Assembly (NCBI GenBank): GCA_010279815.1
Contig: QEOQ01000165.1
Coordinates: 377,498-441,497 of the forward strand
Source of the DNA: Brachionus plicatilis
Taxonomy: Eukaryota > Rotifera > Eurotatoria > Ploima > Brachionidae
Length of the DNA stretch: 64,000 nt
Direction: 5' to 3'
Shown piece after piece: positions 20,058 to 30,479 of this stretch (position 1 is the stretch's first letter; every line of letters begins with the position of its first letter). Made by a program: the position numbers and the translations under genes. The notes under the pieces were generated by a model, which was not told the origin of the DNA, made no database searches, and saw nothing but the letters and a program-made list of their open reading frames with translations.

Positions 20058-20695
20058 CAGTCATCCTTCGATTATGTCACGGTGTTTGTTCCAGCCAAAA
20101 ATGGGGATATAATCAGATTGGGACATAATAAAAAAAAATTTGATTTATAGAATTTATTACATTTACTCTTACAAAAACCTAATTAGTCTAATACAAAACA
20201 TAATTATTTATTAAATATCAAAACTGAATAAAATATTTTGAATAAAACATTAACTAAGAAAATTTGTAATTTTTGGTTGAACCAAATTTTTCAACGCTTC
20301 AGCGTGACAATTTTTAAAAAGGTCTCTAATAGATTTTATCTTGTCTGATTCAACAGACTTAAACTTTTCATAAAAACTAATACAATTAGTTTTACTAATA
20401 CGTTTTTGTCCTGGCATTTTTTTTTATTATTCAAAAAAATAAACTTATTGTGAACTTTAAATAAATGAGGCGTGCTTTCGAGAAAACGGGACATAATAAA
20501 GTAAGAATTATAATTACAAAATATTGCACTGTTCTTTATTTTTTGATGACATAATGAAATTATGGGACTAATTATTGGGACATAACAAAACTCACTTTAC
20601 AATGTAAGGTATTATAAGAAATCCGTTCTTGAAGATTTTTGGGATAAATTCAAAATGGGACTTAATAGGGACGTGACATAATAAAAAGATGACTG
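20058..20695. mobile_element. pogo-type MITE, 638 bp
   Basis: The ends are CAGTCATCCTTCGATTATGT and the inverse of CAGTCATCTTTTTATTATGT, flanked by TA on each side (20056-20057, 20696-20697). The text gggacataat recurs throughout. It has landed between the LTR element and LINE C. Confidence 0.85.
20250..20417 (-). CDS. Micro-ORF in pogo MITE ending in a PIP-like motif
   Basis: 55 codons with ATG at 20417. It begins MPGQKRISKTNCISFYEKFK and ends QPKITNFLS. The end fits the PCNA-interacting pattern Q-x-x-I-x-x-aromatic-hydrophobic, and pogo-family transposases are known to carry a C-terminal PCNA-binding motif. It is probably the retained tail of a transposase after internal deletion. Whether it is translated is unknown. 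Confidence 0.4.
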   Translation of the reverse strand: MPGQKRISKTNCISFYEKFKSVESDKIKSIRDLFKNCHAEALKNLVQPKITNFLS

Positions 20696-20696
20696 T

Positions 20697-23040
20697 ACAC
20701 GATAATCTTTAATTCTTATGTTTTCTAGACACATTTTGATAGAGTCAAAAATGCCATCACTGATGAAAAAATGCTCCTTTAACTCATTTTTATACTTACT
20801 TATATTACTTAACAGTAAAAGAAAATCTACATTAAAATGCTTAATCAAGACTTGAATATCTGTTTCAAACGAGTTATTTGACTTTGATGGACAGAGAGTT
20901 ACGTTTTGTTCGATGCACTCGCAAAAACTAGATGCTAATGAGTTAAATCGTCTCAATAAATGATATTTTAGAAAAAAGATAAAGTTGATCAAATTTCAAA
21001 ATCTTAAGAACTTTTAAGACCCCCGATATCTGGAAAGTATAACGAAGATTGAACATTTGTCTTATTAAATTGTTTTGGTTAATATTTAATGTATTAATCG
21101 TTGTTTTATTAAGTGTTACTATTTCCAGACCATACTTAAATTGTGATGAACAATAAGTTTTTATATGAATGCTTTAAGTGATGGAATCATTATACTAATT
21201 TTCCCAATTAAGAAGGAGGATGAGAAAAATGATTTTTGAACCTTTTTAAATTTCACTAATGATATTCTATTAAAGTCAAGATCAGAATTTAAATTAAAAT
21301 TCAAATATTGGAGTTCCTCAACTTTGTTTAATTTAAGATTATTTAGATAAAAATCATTTCTAAATAAAAGATGACCAAAATCAATTATGTTTGACTTTTT
21401 AGGATTAAATTTTAGTCTCCATTTAGTACCAAAATTCCCACAAATATGATGAGTATGATATTGTCAGCGTAAACAATTACCGATACATTTAAGTTGTTTA
21501 AAATAGCCCCTAGGTTTTTTTCTAACAATTCCTCAATCAAGTCATTGATAAAAATGTTGAAAAGAAATGGTGAAAGTATACCCCCTTGTTTCACGCCACT
21601 TTCAATCGAAAAAGAGCAGAAATATTTCCATTAGGTAGACAAATTATAGCTGAAGCTGAGTCATAGTATTTTTTAAGAAGTATCCAGTAGGACTTGTTTA
21701 ACCTAGGAATTAGTTTATAAAACATCCCATCCCTCCATAGTTTATCAAAGCTTTTTCAGCATCCAGAGAAGCTACAACCTGAACCCTTATTGACATAATT
21801 AAGAATTCTTTCCTTAATTACAGAAAAGACATGATTACAATATGATTTTTTACGAAAACCAAACTGATTCTTACTAACTTTTAAAAGATTAGGAGAATGA
21901 TAAAGAAAAAGTTTTTCAAAAATTTGAGCTAAGCAGTTAGATATTGAAATAGGTCTTATGTTATTTAGATCTGAGTTATTTTTACCTACGTTAAGAATAT
22001 TCTTAGTTCTTAGAAATCTTAGATCTTAGAAGTTTTCTAAGAAAAAAAAATTTGAGATTCTTAGATGTTTAACTTCTAAGAACATCTAAGAACAACTAAG
22101 AATTCTTAAATATTTTTTTTAAATGACAAAAATGTTCTTTCTTTTTATTCTAAAATAAAATATGTTTGAGCAAATCAGATTCTTCTTTTTTTAAACTTTA
22201 CTTTTTATAATGTTCGACTGTCTTAGATTAGAACGATTTATTACTCCAATTTTGGCGCAAAAATTAGAAAAAAATCTCAACTTAAAAAATTAATATCCTT
22301 GGAATCTTTGGCAGTAAGCTTTTTGAGTCTAAGCTAAAAAATTTGTTTTGACAACCGGAAGTCAGAAAAGAATTAAGGTTTAGTAAAAATTTTCTTGTTA
22401 AGGACTTTCTATTGATTAAAGGTTAAAAATCAAGCAAAAGAATTCAATAAAGAGTTGAAACAGCAAGATCAAGATGTCATTTCAGTCATTTTATCTCTTT
22501 TAATTAATCACGTTATTTAGTACATAATTTTGTTTAAAGTTTGAATATTTTGTAAAAGAGGATAATAACTTTTTAAGTTGAAATTTTTTTCTAATTTTTG
22601 CGCCAAAATTGGAGTAATAAATCGTTCTAATCTAAGACAGTCGAACATTATAAAAAGTAAAGTTTAAAAAAAGAAGAATCTGATTTGCTCAAACATATTT
22701 TATTTTAGAATAAAAAGAAAGAACATTTTTGTCATTTAAAAAAAATATTTAAGAATTCTTAGTTGTTCTTAGATGTTCTTAGAAGTTAAACATCTAAGAA
22801 TCTCAAATTTTTTTTTCTTAGAAAACTTCTAAGATCTAAGATTTCTAAGAACTAAGAATATTCTTAACGTAGGTGTTATTTTTTGAGTTATCTTTTAGGA
22901 TAGGATTTATTTTAGCGATATTTAAGCCATTAGGAATTACGTTTAACAATAAAAATTGATTGAAAAATTCTAATAGAAAAAATCTAAAACCTGAGAAATT
23001 AGCATTTTTTGTAAAATTATATGAGATATAATCACTAGAA
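20697..23040 (-). mobile_element. LINE fragment, family C, second copy
   Basis: Minus-strand RT. 21412-21594 encodes KQGGILSPFLFNIFINDLIE and the YADN catalytic box; 20700-20992 encodes the C-terminal domain; 21640-21960 encodes degraded upstream palm and finger text. The relation to the 2832-4001 copy is clear at the GGILSP..FN.FINDL motif. It is interrupted at 21984-22874 by a fold-back element and broken by frameshifts. Confidence 0.75.
21984..22874. mobile_element. 891-bp fold-back element with about 305-bp near-identical arms
   Basis: The left arm (21984-about 22288) and right arm (about 22571-22874) are inverse copies differing at only one or two bases. The termini are ACCTACG/CGTAGGT and the element is flanked by the 9-bp direct repeat GTTATTTTT (21975-21983, 22875-22883). 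Nine-bp duplications with long arms are typical of Mutator-like (MULE) elements. Near-identical arms mean a recent insertion or gene conversion. The arms are full of ttcttag(a)/ctaagaa words. No ORF is present. Confidence 0.9.
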
Positions 23041-23265
23041 GCACCAACGAGTCAAAATGGCTCTTTTTTCGGTGTTTGGCTGCTAAAATCTAAGTATTTT
23101 TTTTTTTTAAGCTTAATTTTTTTCAGCATTAAAAATAAGAATAACTTTCTAAATTCAAATAAAGTAATAAAATATAGTTTATGTGTTAATTGTAAAGCTA
23201 CAAATTTTTGTTCAAAATGTAAAAAAAGCAGGGTTTTATTTTTTTTTAATTGTACATGGGAGGAG

Positions 23266-23518
23266 GACAAAATATAGAAAGACGAAATATAGACATGAAA
23301 AAATATATAAAGACAAAATATAGACTAGGACTATCTGTAGAAAAAAATATAAATGCTGAGTCTTGACATTTTATTTAAAAAAAATTGAAATTAAATAGAC
23401 TATTTATTCATTGTATAATTTTGAATTCGATATCTTTTGTTTCTATATTTTTTTCTACATTTTTTTTCCAGGTAAATTCTATATTATCCAAAAATTTTTT
23501 TTTCTATATTTTGTCACA
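23266..23518. repeat. Inverted-repeat element with ACAAAATATAGAAA ends
   Basis: aggacaaaatatagaaa near 23266 faces tttctatattttgtcacac near 23518, and atatagac words recur inside. A small decayed MITE is likely. Confidence 0.45.
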
Positions 23519-23771
23519 CTGCCTTGTACATATATCAAATATAAAACAAAATTACACTATTTTTTGTTTAATTTTTAATACATAGGAACTATTGCGTCTT
23601 TTTTGTGACTTCTTTTTTATTTCTATTAAATAAATAAAAAATATTGTCTTGCCTTAATTCTTTTGTAACTACTGGTTAACATATTTAATTGTAACCAAAG
23701 ATCGGAGCATCAATGCACTTAAAATAGTGATCACTCGACTGATTTAAAAAAATAAAATAAAAAAAAATTTT

Positions 23772-24620
23772 TTAGCAATTTTTTTTTAATAAATTAAAAT
23801 TATTATTTAAATTGATGTCATCATCTAAATTATTAATGTCAGAAAATGAATCAATAGCATCATGATCAGGTTCATTAGCACATGATCTATTTGTCGAAAA
23901 GCACAAATTTTCCTTGTCGAATTTCACCACCATTTTTCCCAAATCTCCGTCGTATCTATTCTTACAGACCTCAATAAACTTGATCCACGAGCTCTTTTTT
24001 TCCTTAATAGTCTTATGCTCTTGTAATATCAAAACATTGTCTGCCTCTTGTGCTGCTTTGGCACTGCCAAATATGGACGAAATTTTGAGCAACTCATCAC
24101 TATCTTCTTTTTTCGGATGGATGACAATTGTAACATGACAATTGAAATTTGTTGCAAATCGCCTAAATGAGCCTATAATGTAGTCCTGTTGAGCGAAGCG
24201 GTCCAGTGAGCCGGAAAATTGGTTGCCGATCATAAATTGTAGATTGTCAATTACAATGTGTTTTATGTCATGTAAAACAACTGCATTTGACATGGTCTTG
24301 AGTACATTTTGGACCGTTTCTTGTCCATGAAAGCTCATGAACTTCAAAGGCAACTTTGAGTATTGGCCAGAAACGTAGTCGAACAATTCGACATTTTTGT
24401 ACAGATTTAGTCTTGAGTACTGGGTCATCATCATCTTGGCAAGTCGATGGTTCTGAATTTCAAAGCTTCCCCATAGAGTTTTGACGCCCTGAGCACACAA
24501 ATCTAACGAATACTCACTCAAAAATGTGGTTTTTCCACTGCCGGTAGGCCCGGTGAAAATGGTGAGCTCGCCTGGTCGGTGTCCTTTCAAAATTTCATTC
24601 AATATTGGAAACCTTTTCCA
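23772..24620 (-). CDS. TWNK: TWNK exon 4 (helicase core)
   Basis: The acceptor aaaaaaaag precedes TGGAAAAGG (WKRFPILNEILKGH). This exon holds the whole ATPase core and an acidic Asn/Asp-rich C-terminal tail ending LLKKNC. Confidence 0.93.
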   Translation of the reverse strand, partial: WKRFPILNEILKGHRPGELTIFTGPTGSGKTTFLSEYSLDLCAQGVKTLWGSFEIQNHRLAKMMMTQYSRLNLYKNVELFDYVSGQYSKLPLKFMSFHGQETVQNVLKTMSNAVVLHDIKHIVIDNLQFMIGNQFSGSLDRFAQQDYIIGSFRRFATNFNCHVTIVIHPKKEDSDELLKISSIFGSAKAAQEADNVLILQEHKTIKEKKSSWIKFIEVCKNRYDGDLGKMVVKFDKENLCFSTNRSCANEPDHDAIDSFSDINNLDDDINLNNNFNLLKKNC

Positions 24621-27600
24621 CTTTTTTTTAATAAAAACGATTTAATTTTTAATAATAAATTTTATTAATTAAAAAAATTGAATTTTTGTAATTTTTTAAA
24701 ACAGTTTAATAAAATATCTTTTCATAATTAAAGAAAGTTTTGTTGCCAGGAATAAATAAATGGTAAAATTTTTTTTTAAGATTTAATAACAAATTTGATA
24801 TTTCACTTTTTACTGCTGAGCCAATATTTTCTTAATTAACATAAAAGATTTATTAAGATTTTTTTTAAAGAATAAATTCTATTTTTAAGATCTGTAAAAA
24901 AAAAAATTCTAAAATTTCTATCATTTAAAATTAATAGCTTTTAATTTTTATAAATTAAGAGGTCGATTTTGTTTAGATGATGGATTAATAAAATATTAAT
25001 GAAATACTTAAAATTTTTTGATTGAATTTATTATTTTTTAAAATCAAAGAAAAATACTCTTGCTATTTCAGCCATCTATTTCTTGGTCCTATTATGACTA
25101 ACTATGAATCAGAGTTGTTTAAAAGTCACAAGTCTCAAGTCAAGTCCAAGTCCGGAGTTTTTTTTTTCAAAAGTCCGACTAAAACCTTTAATTTTTTTTT
25201 CCAAAAATACAGTGGTGATTTGATAACAGTATTTTACGAAAAATTACGTAAAATACCGTAAATTAACCAAATTTAACACATTTTACGTAAATTAACGTAA
25301 AATCCGAAAAGTGAAAAAGGTGTATTTTACGAAAAATTACGTAAATTTTCAGAATTTACAGATAATTTTGGTAAAATTAAAAACGGCCAATTCAAAATTC
25401 AAAATTTTTTGAAAAAATGTCTTTTTTTTCCAAAATTCGAAAATTTAAGGCAGTTTTTTTTTTCATAAATTGGTCAAAAAAATAGTTATTTTTAAATTTT
25501 TATAAAAAAAGTTTTCTTAAATTTTCGATTTTTGGGGAAAAAAAAATCTTTTTTTCAAAAAATTTTGAATTGGCCGTTTTTAATTTTACCAAGATTATCT
25601 GAAATTTTTTATCTTATCTTATTTTGCACCATTTTATTTTAAAATTTTTTAAGCTACCAAATTTTAAATTTTTTAACTGTTTAAATTCATTACAATTTCG
25701 TAAATAAAATCAAATAATTAAAATAGTTAATTTTTCTTTTTATTTACTTTTTTTGATTATTTTTGACTATTTTTAATGACTTTTCTTATCAAAAAAAAAT
25801 TTAAGTAAATCTAAATTTAATTATATTATTCTCTAATTTAAAGAGTTTAAAATTGTTTTTAGAGAATTTGAAATTCTATTTAAAAAGAACAGCAAAACAC
25901 ATTTAACTGTAAGTAAACAAAATCCTAAGCCTAAATCTCACATCATTAATGAAAAAAAGTTCGCAAATTTGGAATTTAAAATTTGAATTTTATTTTTAAT
26001 AAGTGATTTTTAATTTTGAATGCTAGATACAAATTATTTCTGAAATAAAAAATTTAAAAAAAAAACGCTTCAAAAAATCATTTTGAAAATTTAAATTTTT
26101 AAAATTCAATTTTATCAATTGGTCGAGAAATATTTTTTTAAAAATTATTTTATATTTTAAATCTAAATAACATGTAAAGGATGTTACATAAAACAATTTG
26201 AAATAAATTTAAAGATTAATTTTAAAATCTAAAGATTGACTCTTTGAATTGAAATGATATTTTGAATCGATCATCATCTTCAAGATGCCAAAAAAATTTG
26301 GGAAAAAAGGAAATACATTTATAATCAAAAAAACTTGGTGATTTGCTAAATCGAAGAATACTATTAAAAAATATGGAAGAACTTTAAGATTTTTTGGTTG
26401 ATAATAAACCTAATTGCCTTGGGCTAAGAGGGATAATGAGTTGCTGATATTGATTCTTTAGTTTTGTTATCTTTTCTTTCAAGACTTTTTAATTTTTTTC
26501 GTTTCCTGGTGCAGGTAAACTTGATTTAAGTAAAAAAAAGGTTTAACCTTAATTCTTTTGTAACTACTGGTTGATATACTTAATTTAAACCAGAGTTGTT
26601 TAAAAGTCCCAAAAAAAAGTCTAAGTCCGAAGTTTTTTTTTTGAATTTGCTAGATCAGGCTTCATATCAAAAAATTTATAAAGTCTTGGGTTGTCTAATG
26701 CAAAAGATTTGCCATATATCAGAATTTTGTTGCAATTTTAACATAAATTTCTTCTTCAGTATTTGAAAATTTTTAAAAAAAAGTCCAGACTTGGACTTTT
26801 AAAAAAAAAAAAATTAAAGTCTTTGGTCTGATTTTTGAAAAAAAAAGTCCGGAATTGGACTTGATTCGAGACTTGTAATTTAAACCAACAATCGAAATAT
26901 CACTGCACTTAAAATAGTGATCACTCAAATGATTTAAAAAGATAAAATAGAAAAAAAATTTTTTTAGGAATTTTTTTTTTAAATATTAATCAATAGCAAT
27001 ATGCTCGATTTTTTGATCGGTTTTTTGTTGTTTTTTTTTTTATTTTTCTTTAAATAAAAATATCAAAAAGCTAAAAAGCTTGATCCAAAATTTAATATAT
27101 GTTTGAAGGCAATTCGAAGTTTATGGTCAAATTAAATGATAATTCTTAAAAATCTTATCTTAAATGGTTTTTGAAATAAAAAAAGTTAACTTTGGAGAAT
27201 TCCTACAAAATAAAAGAACCTATTAAATTAAACTAAAAAAAACTTAAATTAATTTTAGAGTGAACCTTTTATCAAATATTAAATTTTGTAACAAAATAAA
27301 AACTAGAGAAAATTACCTGTGTTCCCGAATATTGTTTGGAATGAACAACTTCGGCATAGACACTTTCCTTGAAGTCCTTATACTCAACTATAGACTCATT
27401 TTTGAGAGGAAATCTTTCACTATACACAATTTTGGTCAAATTCTCTTTCATAATCAACGATTCGTACGGAGTACGAGCATAGCTAAACAAAATTTTAAAT
27501 CTCTTATTCTCAAATATTTCCCCCTCCAATTTACTTGATAAGATTGCATCTATTTTGATTAAGCTTTTTGGCTAAATTGTAAGAAAACTTGGTATCTTTT

Positions 27601-28485
27601 TGCCATATGATGACAGAATCAAATTTTTCTAACAAAGCAAGCACCTGAAAATTAATTTTTTTATTCTCAAACTAAAAAAATGGTCAAAAATATCAGATGT
27701 ACTTGGTCGCTCAATGCCTCAATGGAATTTACCACAATTACGGGCTTTTTCAGCTCTTGCTTAAGAGCCATCATGTTGAGCACGTCGTCAGTGATGTACA
27801 GCTCGGTGTAAGTCTTTGCCAGCAAATTGTTCAGGCCAAAAATTTGATTTGTCTTCAGTGTTTCATTGCGGTCTTTGGAATTTAGTAAAATGATGTCGAG
27901 CAGGTCGCCTTTGCGGTCCAAGACCGGAGCCATTATGTCCTGCTCGTGGATCCTGATGTCGAATGCTTCGAAAATTGGCTTGGTCAACTCGTCACTGAGT
28001 CCCGAGTTGCGCAGCAAAATTCTAAACTGAGAGTCGTTCAAGTCGCGGATTTGCTTTGTCTGAGTCCAGGCTTGCCGAAATTTTATCTGCTTGACCACTT
28101 CCTGTTGTTCCTCTTCATCTTCAGTGCATGACTTTTGTTCGTCGAGAATTTTCTCGACCAAATTTTTAAACTGGTCCCAATCTCCACTTTGGTCACAATT
28201 TAAACAAGTGTAAACCCCCGACTTGGAGTTGACGTACAAGGATCCCTTTGACTTTGCACACAGCGACAATATGTTCAAGTTGTTCCATCCTGGATTGAAA
28301 TCTATCAGTTTTGAGTTGAGGTACTTTGTTTTTTGGTCTGATTTTCCAAGTGGCAATGCGCGGTCATGATCCTGGTCGGATGTGTTGACAAAATTTTTGG
28401 CTACTTTGAGCAAATTGTTCGCTGCCAAAAGATTGTTGTTCAATTTTGTTTGTACGAGAATAGCTTTGTTAAAAATTTGACTCAT
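23772..28485 (-). CDS. TWNK: Mitochondrial replicative DNA helicase Twinkle, 4 exons
   Basis: The exons on the minus strand are 28485-27703, 27644-27535, 27482-27317 and 24620-23772; introns are 58, 52 and 2,696 nt with GT/AG ends and consistent phases, giving about 635 aa (human TWNK has 684). The N-terminus is a plausible mitochondrial targeting sequence. The primase-like N-terminal region keeps the CLNCDQSGDW remnant, and the helicase core (RecA/DnaB type) has Walker A GPTGSGKTT, GSFEIQNHRLAK, HIVIDNLQFM and FGSAKAAQEADNVLILQ. Twinkle unwinds mtDNA ahead of the mitochondrial polymerase. Start chosen at MSQIF; an upstream in-frame ATG (28506) would add seven residues. It is divergent to the GPD1-type gene. 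Confidence 0.93.
25359..25601. repeat. Inverted-repeat relic in TWNK intron 3
   Basis: A roughly 40-bp arm (agataattttggtaaaatt, then aaaacggccaattc) at 25359-25398 is mirrored at 25561-25601. Just upstream (25200-25345) are repeated tacgtaaa words like those in the element at 39829-41378. Confidence 0.6.
26545..27010 (-). repeat. Partial duplicate of the TWNK 3' end within its own intron 3
   Basis: Matches 23650-23850 (stop codon, 3' flank and a little of the last exon) block by block: cttaattcttttgtaactactggtt, gcacttaaaatagtgatcactc, gatttaaaaa.ataaaata. About 50 bp of coding text is deleted and a transposon fragment is inserted at 26592-26877. It is a relic of a tandem duplication, not a usable exon. 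Confidence 0.65.
26592..26877. mobile_element. Small insertion with AGAGTTG start and AATTTAAACC target duplication
   Basis: AATTTAAACC occurs on both sides, while the paralogous site near 23690 (aattgtaacc) has one copy and no insert, giving an empty-site comparison. The interior is rich in aagtcc/ggactt words. A related left end occurs at 25107 and a related right end near 49350. Confidence 0.6.
27317..27482 (-). CDS. TWNK: TWNK exon 3
   Basis: Begins after tttgtttag and ends before GTAATT. It encodes ARTPYESLIMKENL and ESIVEYKDFKESVYAEVV, the linker region just before the helicase core in Twinkle proteins. Confidence 0.85.
27535..27644 (-). CDS. TWNK: TWNK exon 2
   Basis: 110 nt between acceptor ttttcag and donor GTAAAT. 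It encodes VLALLEKFDSVIIWQKDTKF and KLNQNRCNLI, matching the Toprim-like segment of Twinkle. It is too short to show up as an obvious ORF but joins both neighbours in phase. Confidence 0.85.
27703..28485 (-). CDS. TWNK: TWNK exon 1
   Basis: Starts MSQIFNKAILVQTKLNNN, basic and free of acidic residues for about 20 residues as in mitochondrial presequences. It carries GVYTCLNCDQSGDW, a remnant of the primase zinc-binding domain that has lost some cysteines, as in other animal Twinkles. Ends EALSDQ before GTACAT. Confidence 0.9.
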
Positions 28486-28507
28486 TTTAAAAAGAAAAAA
28501 ATTCAAA

Positions 28508-29276
28508 TTTTTAAATCTTCAAAAATACCCTCATGTACAAAAGAAAATTTTTTTTTTTTTTAATAAAATCTTTTAATCAATTCGATAATGCGTTTTAGTA
28601 AGGTAATAAAAATTTTTTTTTTTTAAATTTATTTATTAATAAATGCGCTAAAAAACCAAAAAGTAATTCAAAAAAATATGCACACTGATTTTTATTTAAT
28701 TTACTTCTGATCAGTTTGTTCGATCCCCCTCTTATTTTCTCACCCGGGCTTGGGACCGGCTAGGGCATAATTAGGACCGCGTGGAGAACTGTGGGACGTT
28801 CGTCGACAAACAGGGCCACTCAACCGAGTCAGGACTGCGATCTCGGCTCCCGTTTGCGACTAGCTTGGAACCACAAACCAAGCATTATTCTCCATAACAG
28901 AGAATACTTAACTTTGTTCTCCAGTCTTGTTGCGCAATATAAAGCTTTCTAGTTCTGCATTCATTTAAAAGTAAATTCGTAATTTCTAATCCTTAAATTA
29001 GTTCAAAAACTAAAATACATGTTTGTTCTTACTTATCCAAACCATTTGTGTTTATCTTTGGTGCTTATTAAAAATTCAAGTTTCATCATAAAAAATGTTT
29101 CTATATAGTTTACACACTCACATAACAAAAAAATTACATAATCTAATACTAAATTGCATTCATGAACATGATTGCTGTTTTAACAAAAATTTTAATAAAC
29201 TATTTAAAAAAATTTTTTTTAAATTTTATTTAAATTTGTTTTTGTTTTTGTTAACAAGATTTTTAGAATACACAAA
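28508..29276. promoter_or_regulatory. Divergent intergenic region between TWNK and GPD1 with a GC-rich block
   Basis: The two genes start in opposite directions 0.8 kb apart, so this interval should hold both promoters. Most of it is A/T runs, but 28690-28945 is about 50% GC and includes short hairpins (ATTCTC..GAGAAT near 28890, CTTGG..CCAAG near 28870). No TATA box, tRNA or known repeat was recognised with confidence. Confidence 0.45.
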
Positions 29277-30459
29277 ATGGCATCGACACTGAAACGCGTA
29301 TCCATTGTGGGCTCGGGCAACTGGGGCTCGACCATTGCCAAAATAGTGGGCACCAATGTTCTCTCGAATCCAAAGTTTGACCAAAAAGTTAAAATGTACG
29401 TGTACGAGGAAATAGTGGATGGCCGAAAATTGACCGAAATAATCAACACCCAGCATGAGAATATCAAGTACTTGCCTGGTCACAAGCTTCCGGAGAACGT
29501 TGTTGCCGTGCCCGATGTGGTAGAGGTTGCGCACGATGCTGACATCATAATATTCGTGTTGCCGCACCAGTTCATGGCCAACACTTGTAAGCCACTGATG
29601 GGCAAACTGAAAAGTGACGCGTTCGGCGTGTCGCTGTGCAAAGGCTTTTACATTACTGATGACGGCAAAATAGATCTCATATCCAATATGGTCAAAAATT
29701 TGCTCAAGATAGAGTGTCTGGTGGTCATGGGTGCTAACATTGCTGGCGAAGTAGCTGCTGGTCAATTTTGTGAAGCGACCATAGGCTCTAGAAACAGAGA
29801 ACAAGGCCTTTTGTTGAAAGAGGTTTTGCAGACGGATTTTTTCAGAATTGTGGTCAGACACGATGTGGAAGTGGTGGAAGCGTGTGGTGCTTTGAAGAAC
29901 ATAGTCGCTCTAGGAGCTGGCTTTTGCGATGGTCTTAACTATGGTGACAACACAAAGGCTGCTGTTATTCGCCTTGGTCTCATGGAAGTCATGAAATTTT
30001 GTGACATATTTTATAAATGTATTTTAAATTAAATATTTTAATAGGTTTAAAAATTTTATTTTCATTTCTAGCTAGTGGACATCGAACTTTTTTTGAGAGT
30101 TGTGGTGTTGCTGATTTGGTGACTACTTGTTATGGTGGCCGAAATAGAAGAGTTGCCGAAGCATTTGCCAGAGCCTTGGGCGAAAAGACCATTGATGAAC
30201 TGGAAAGAGAGTTGTTAAATGGGCAAAAAGTACAAGGTCCAGAGGCGGCAAGAGAAGTGAACATAATGCTGAAAGCGCACAATAATGAAAATGAGTAATT
30301 CAATTATTTTAAAAAATTTTTTTGTGGGTAAAAAAATTTTTAATTTTTTTAATTTTTTAAAGTTTTCCATTATTGACCTCAATATATAAAATTTGTGTCA
30401 GAGAAATACCAGTTACCCAACTGATAGATAACCTTAGAAACCATCCGGAACATTTATAG
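29277..30459 (+). CDS. GPD1: NAD-dependent glycerol-3-phosphate dehydrogenase, 3 exons
   Basis: The exons are 29277-30018, 30072-30294 and 30363-30459, with GT/AG introns of 53 and 68 nt. The joined frame is 353 codons, close to human GPD1 (349). It interconverts dihydroxyacetone phosphate and glycerol-3-phosphate in the cytosol, feeding glycerolipid synthesis and the NADH shuttle. Seen in sequence: the Rossmann [11 protein letters not shown] (residues 12-22), IIFVLPHQF, the catalytic-lysine region [51 protein letters not shown], and in exon 3 the conserved end NHPEHL. Exon 3 is easily missed: without it the frame stops at 30298, 30 residues short. AATAAA lies at 30473. Confidence 0.95.
30363..30459 (+). 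CDS. GPD1: GPD1 exon 3 (C-terminal 32 residues)
   Basis: The acceptor ttttaaag at 30355-30362 joins the GA left by exon 2 (donor GTAATT at 30295) and gives [11 protein letters not shown] and [11 protein letters not shown] before TAG. This is the family's conserved C-terminus, which confirms the splice. Confidence 0.9.
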
Positions 30460-30472
30460 ATCCTTTATTAAC

Positions 30473-30478
30473 AATAAA
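30473..30478 (+). terminator. Polyadenylation signal AATAAA of the GPD1-type gene
   Basis: Fourteen bases after the stop codon. The genome is AT-rich, so chance occurrence is possible, but the position is right. Confidence 0.5.
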
Positions 30479-30479
30479 T

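Noticed and set aside
28700..28730. tRNA or SINE B-box (ttgttcgatcccc)
   Set aside because: Only a partial B-box match, with no A-box or cloverleaf around it.
29226..29861. Minus-strand ORF of 211 residues opposite the GPD1-type gene
   Set aside because: Antisense shadow of a clearly conserved dehydrogenase exon.
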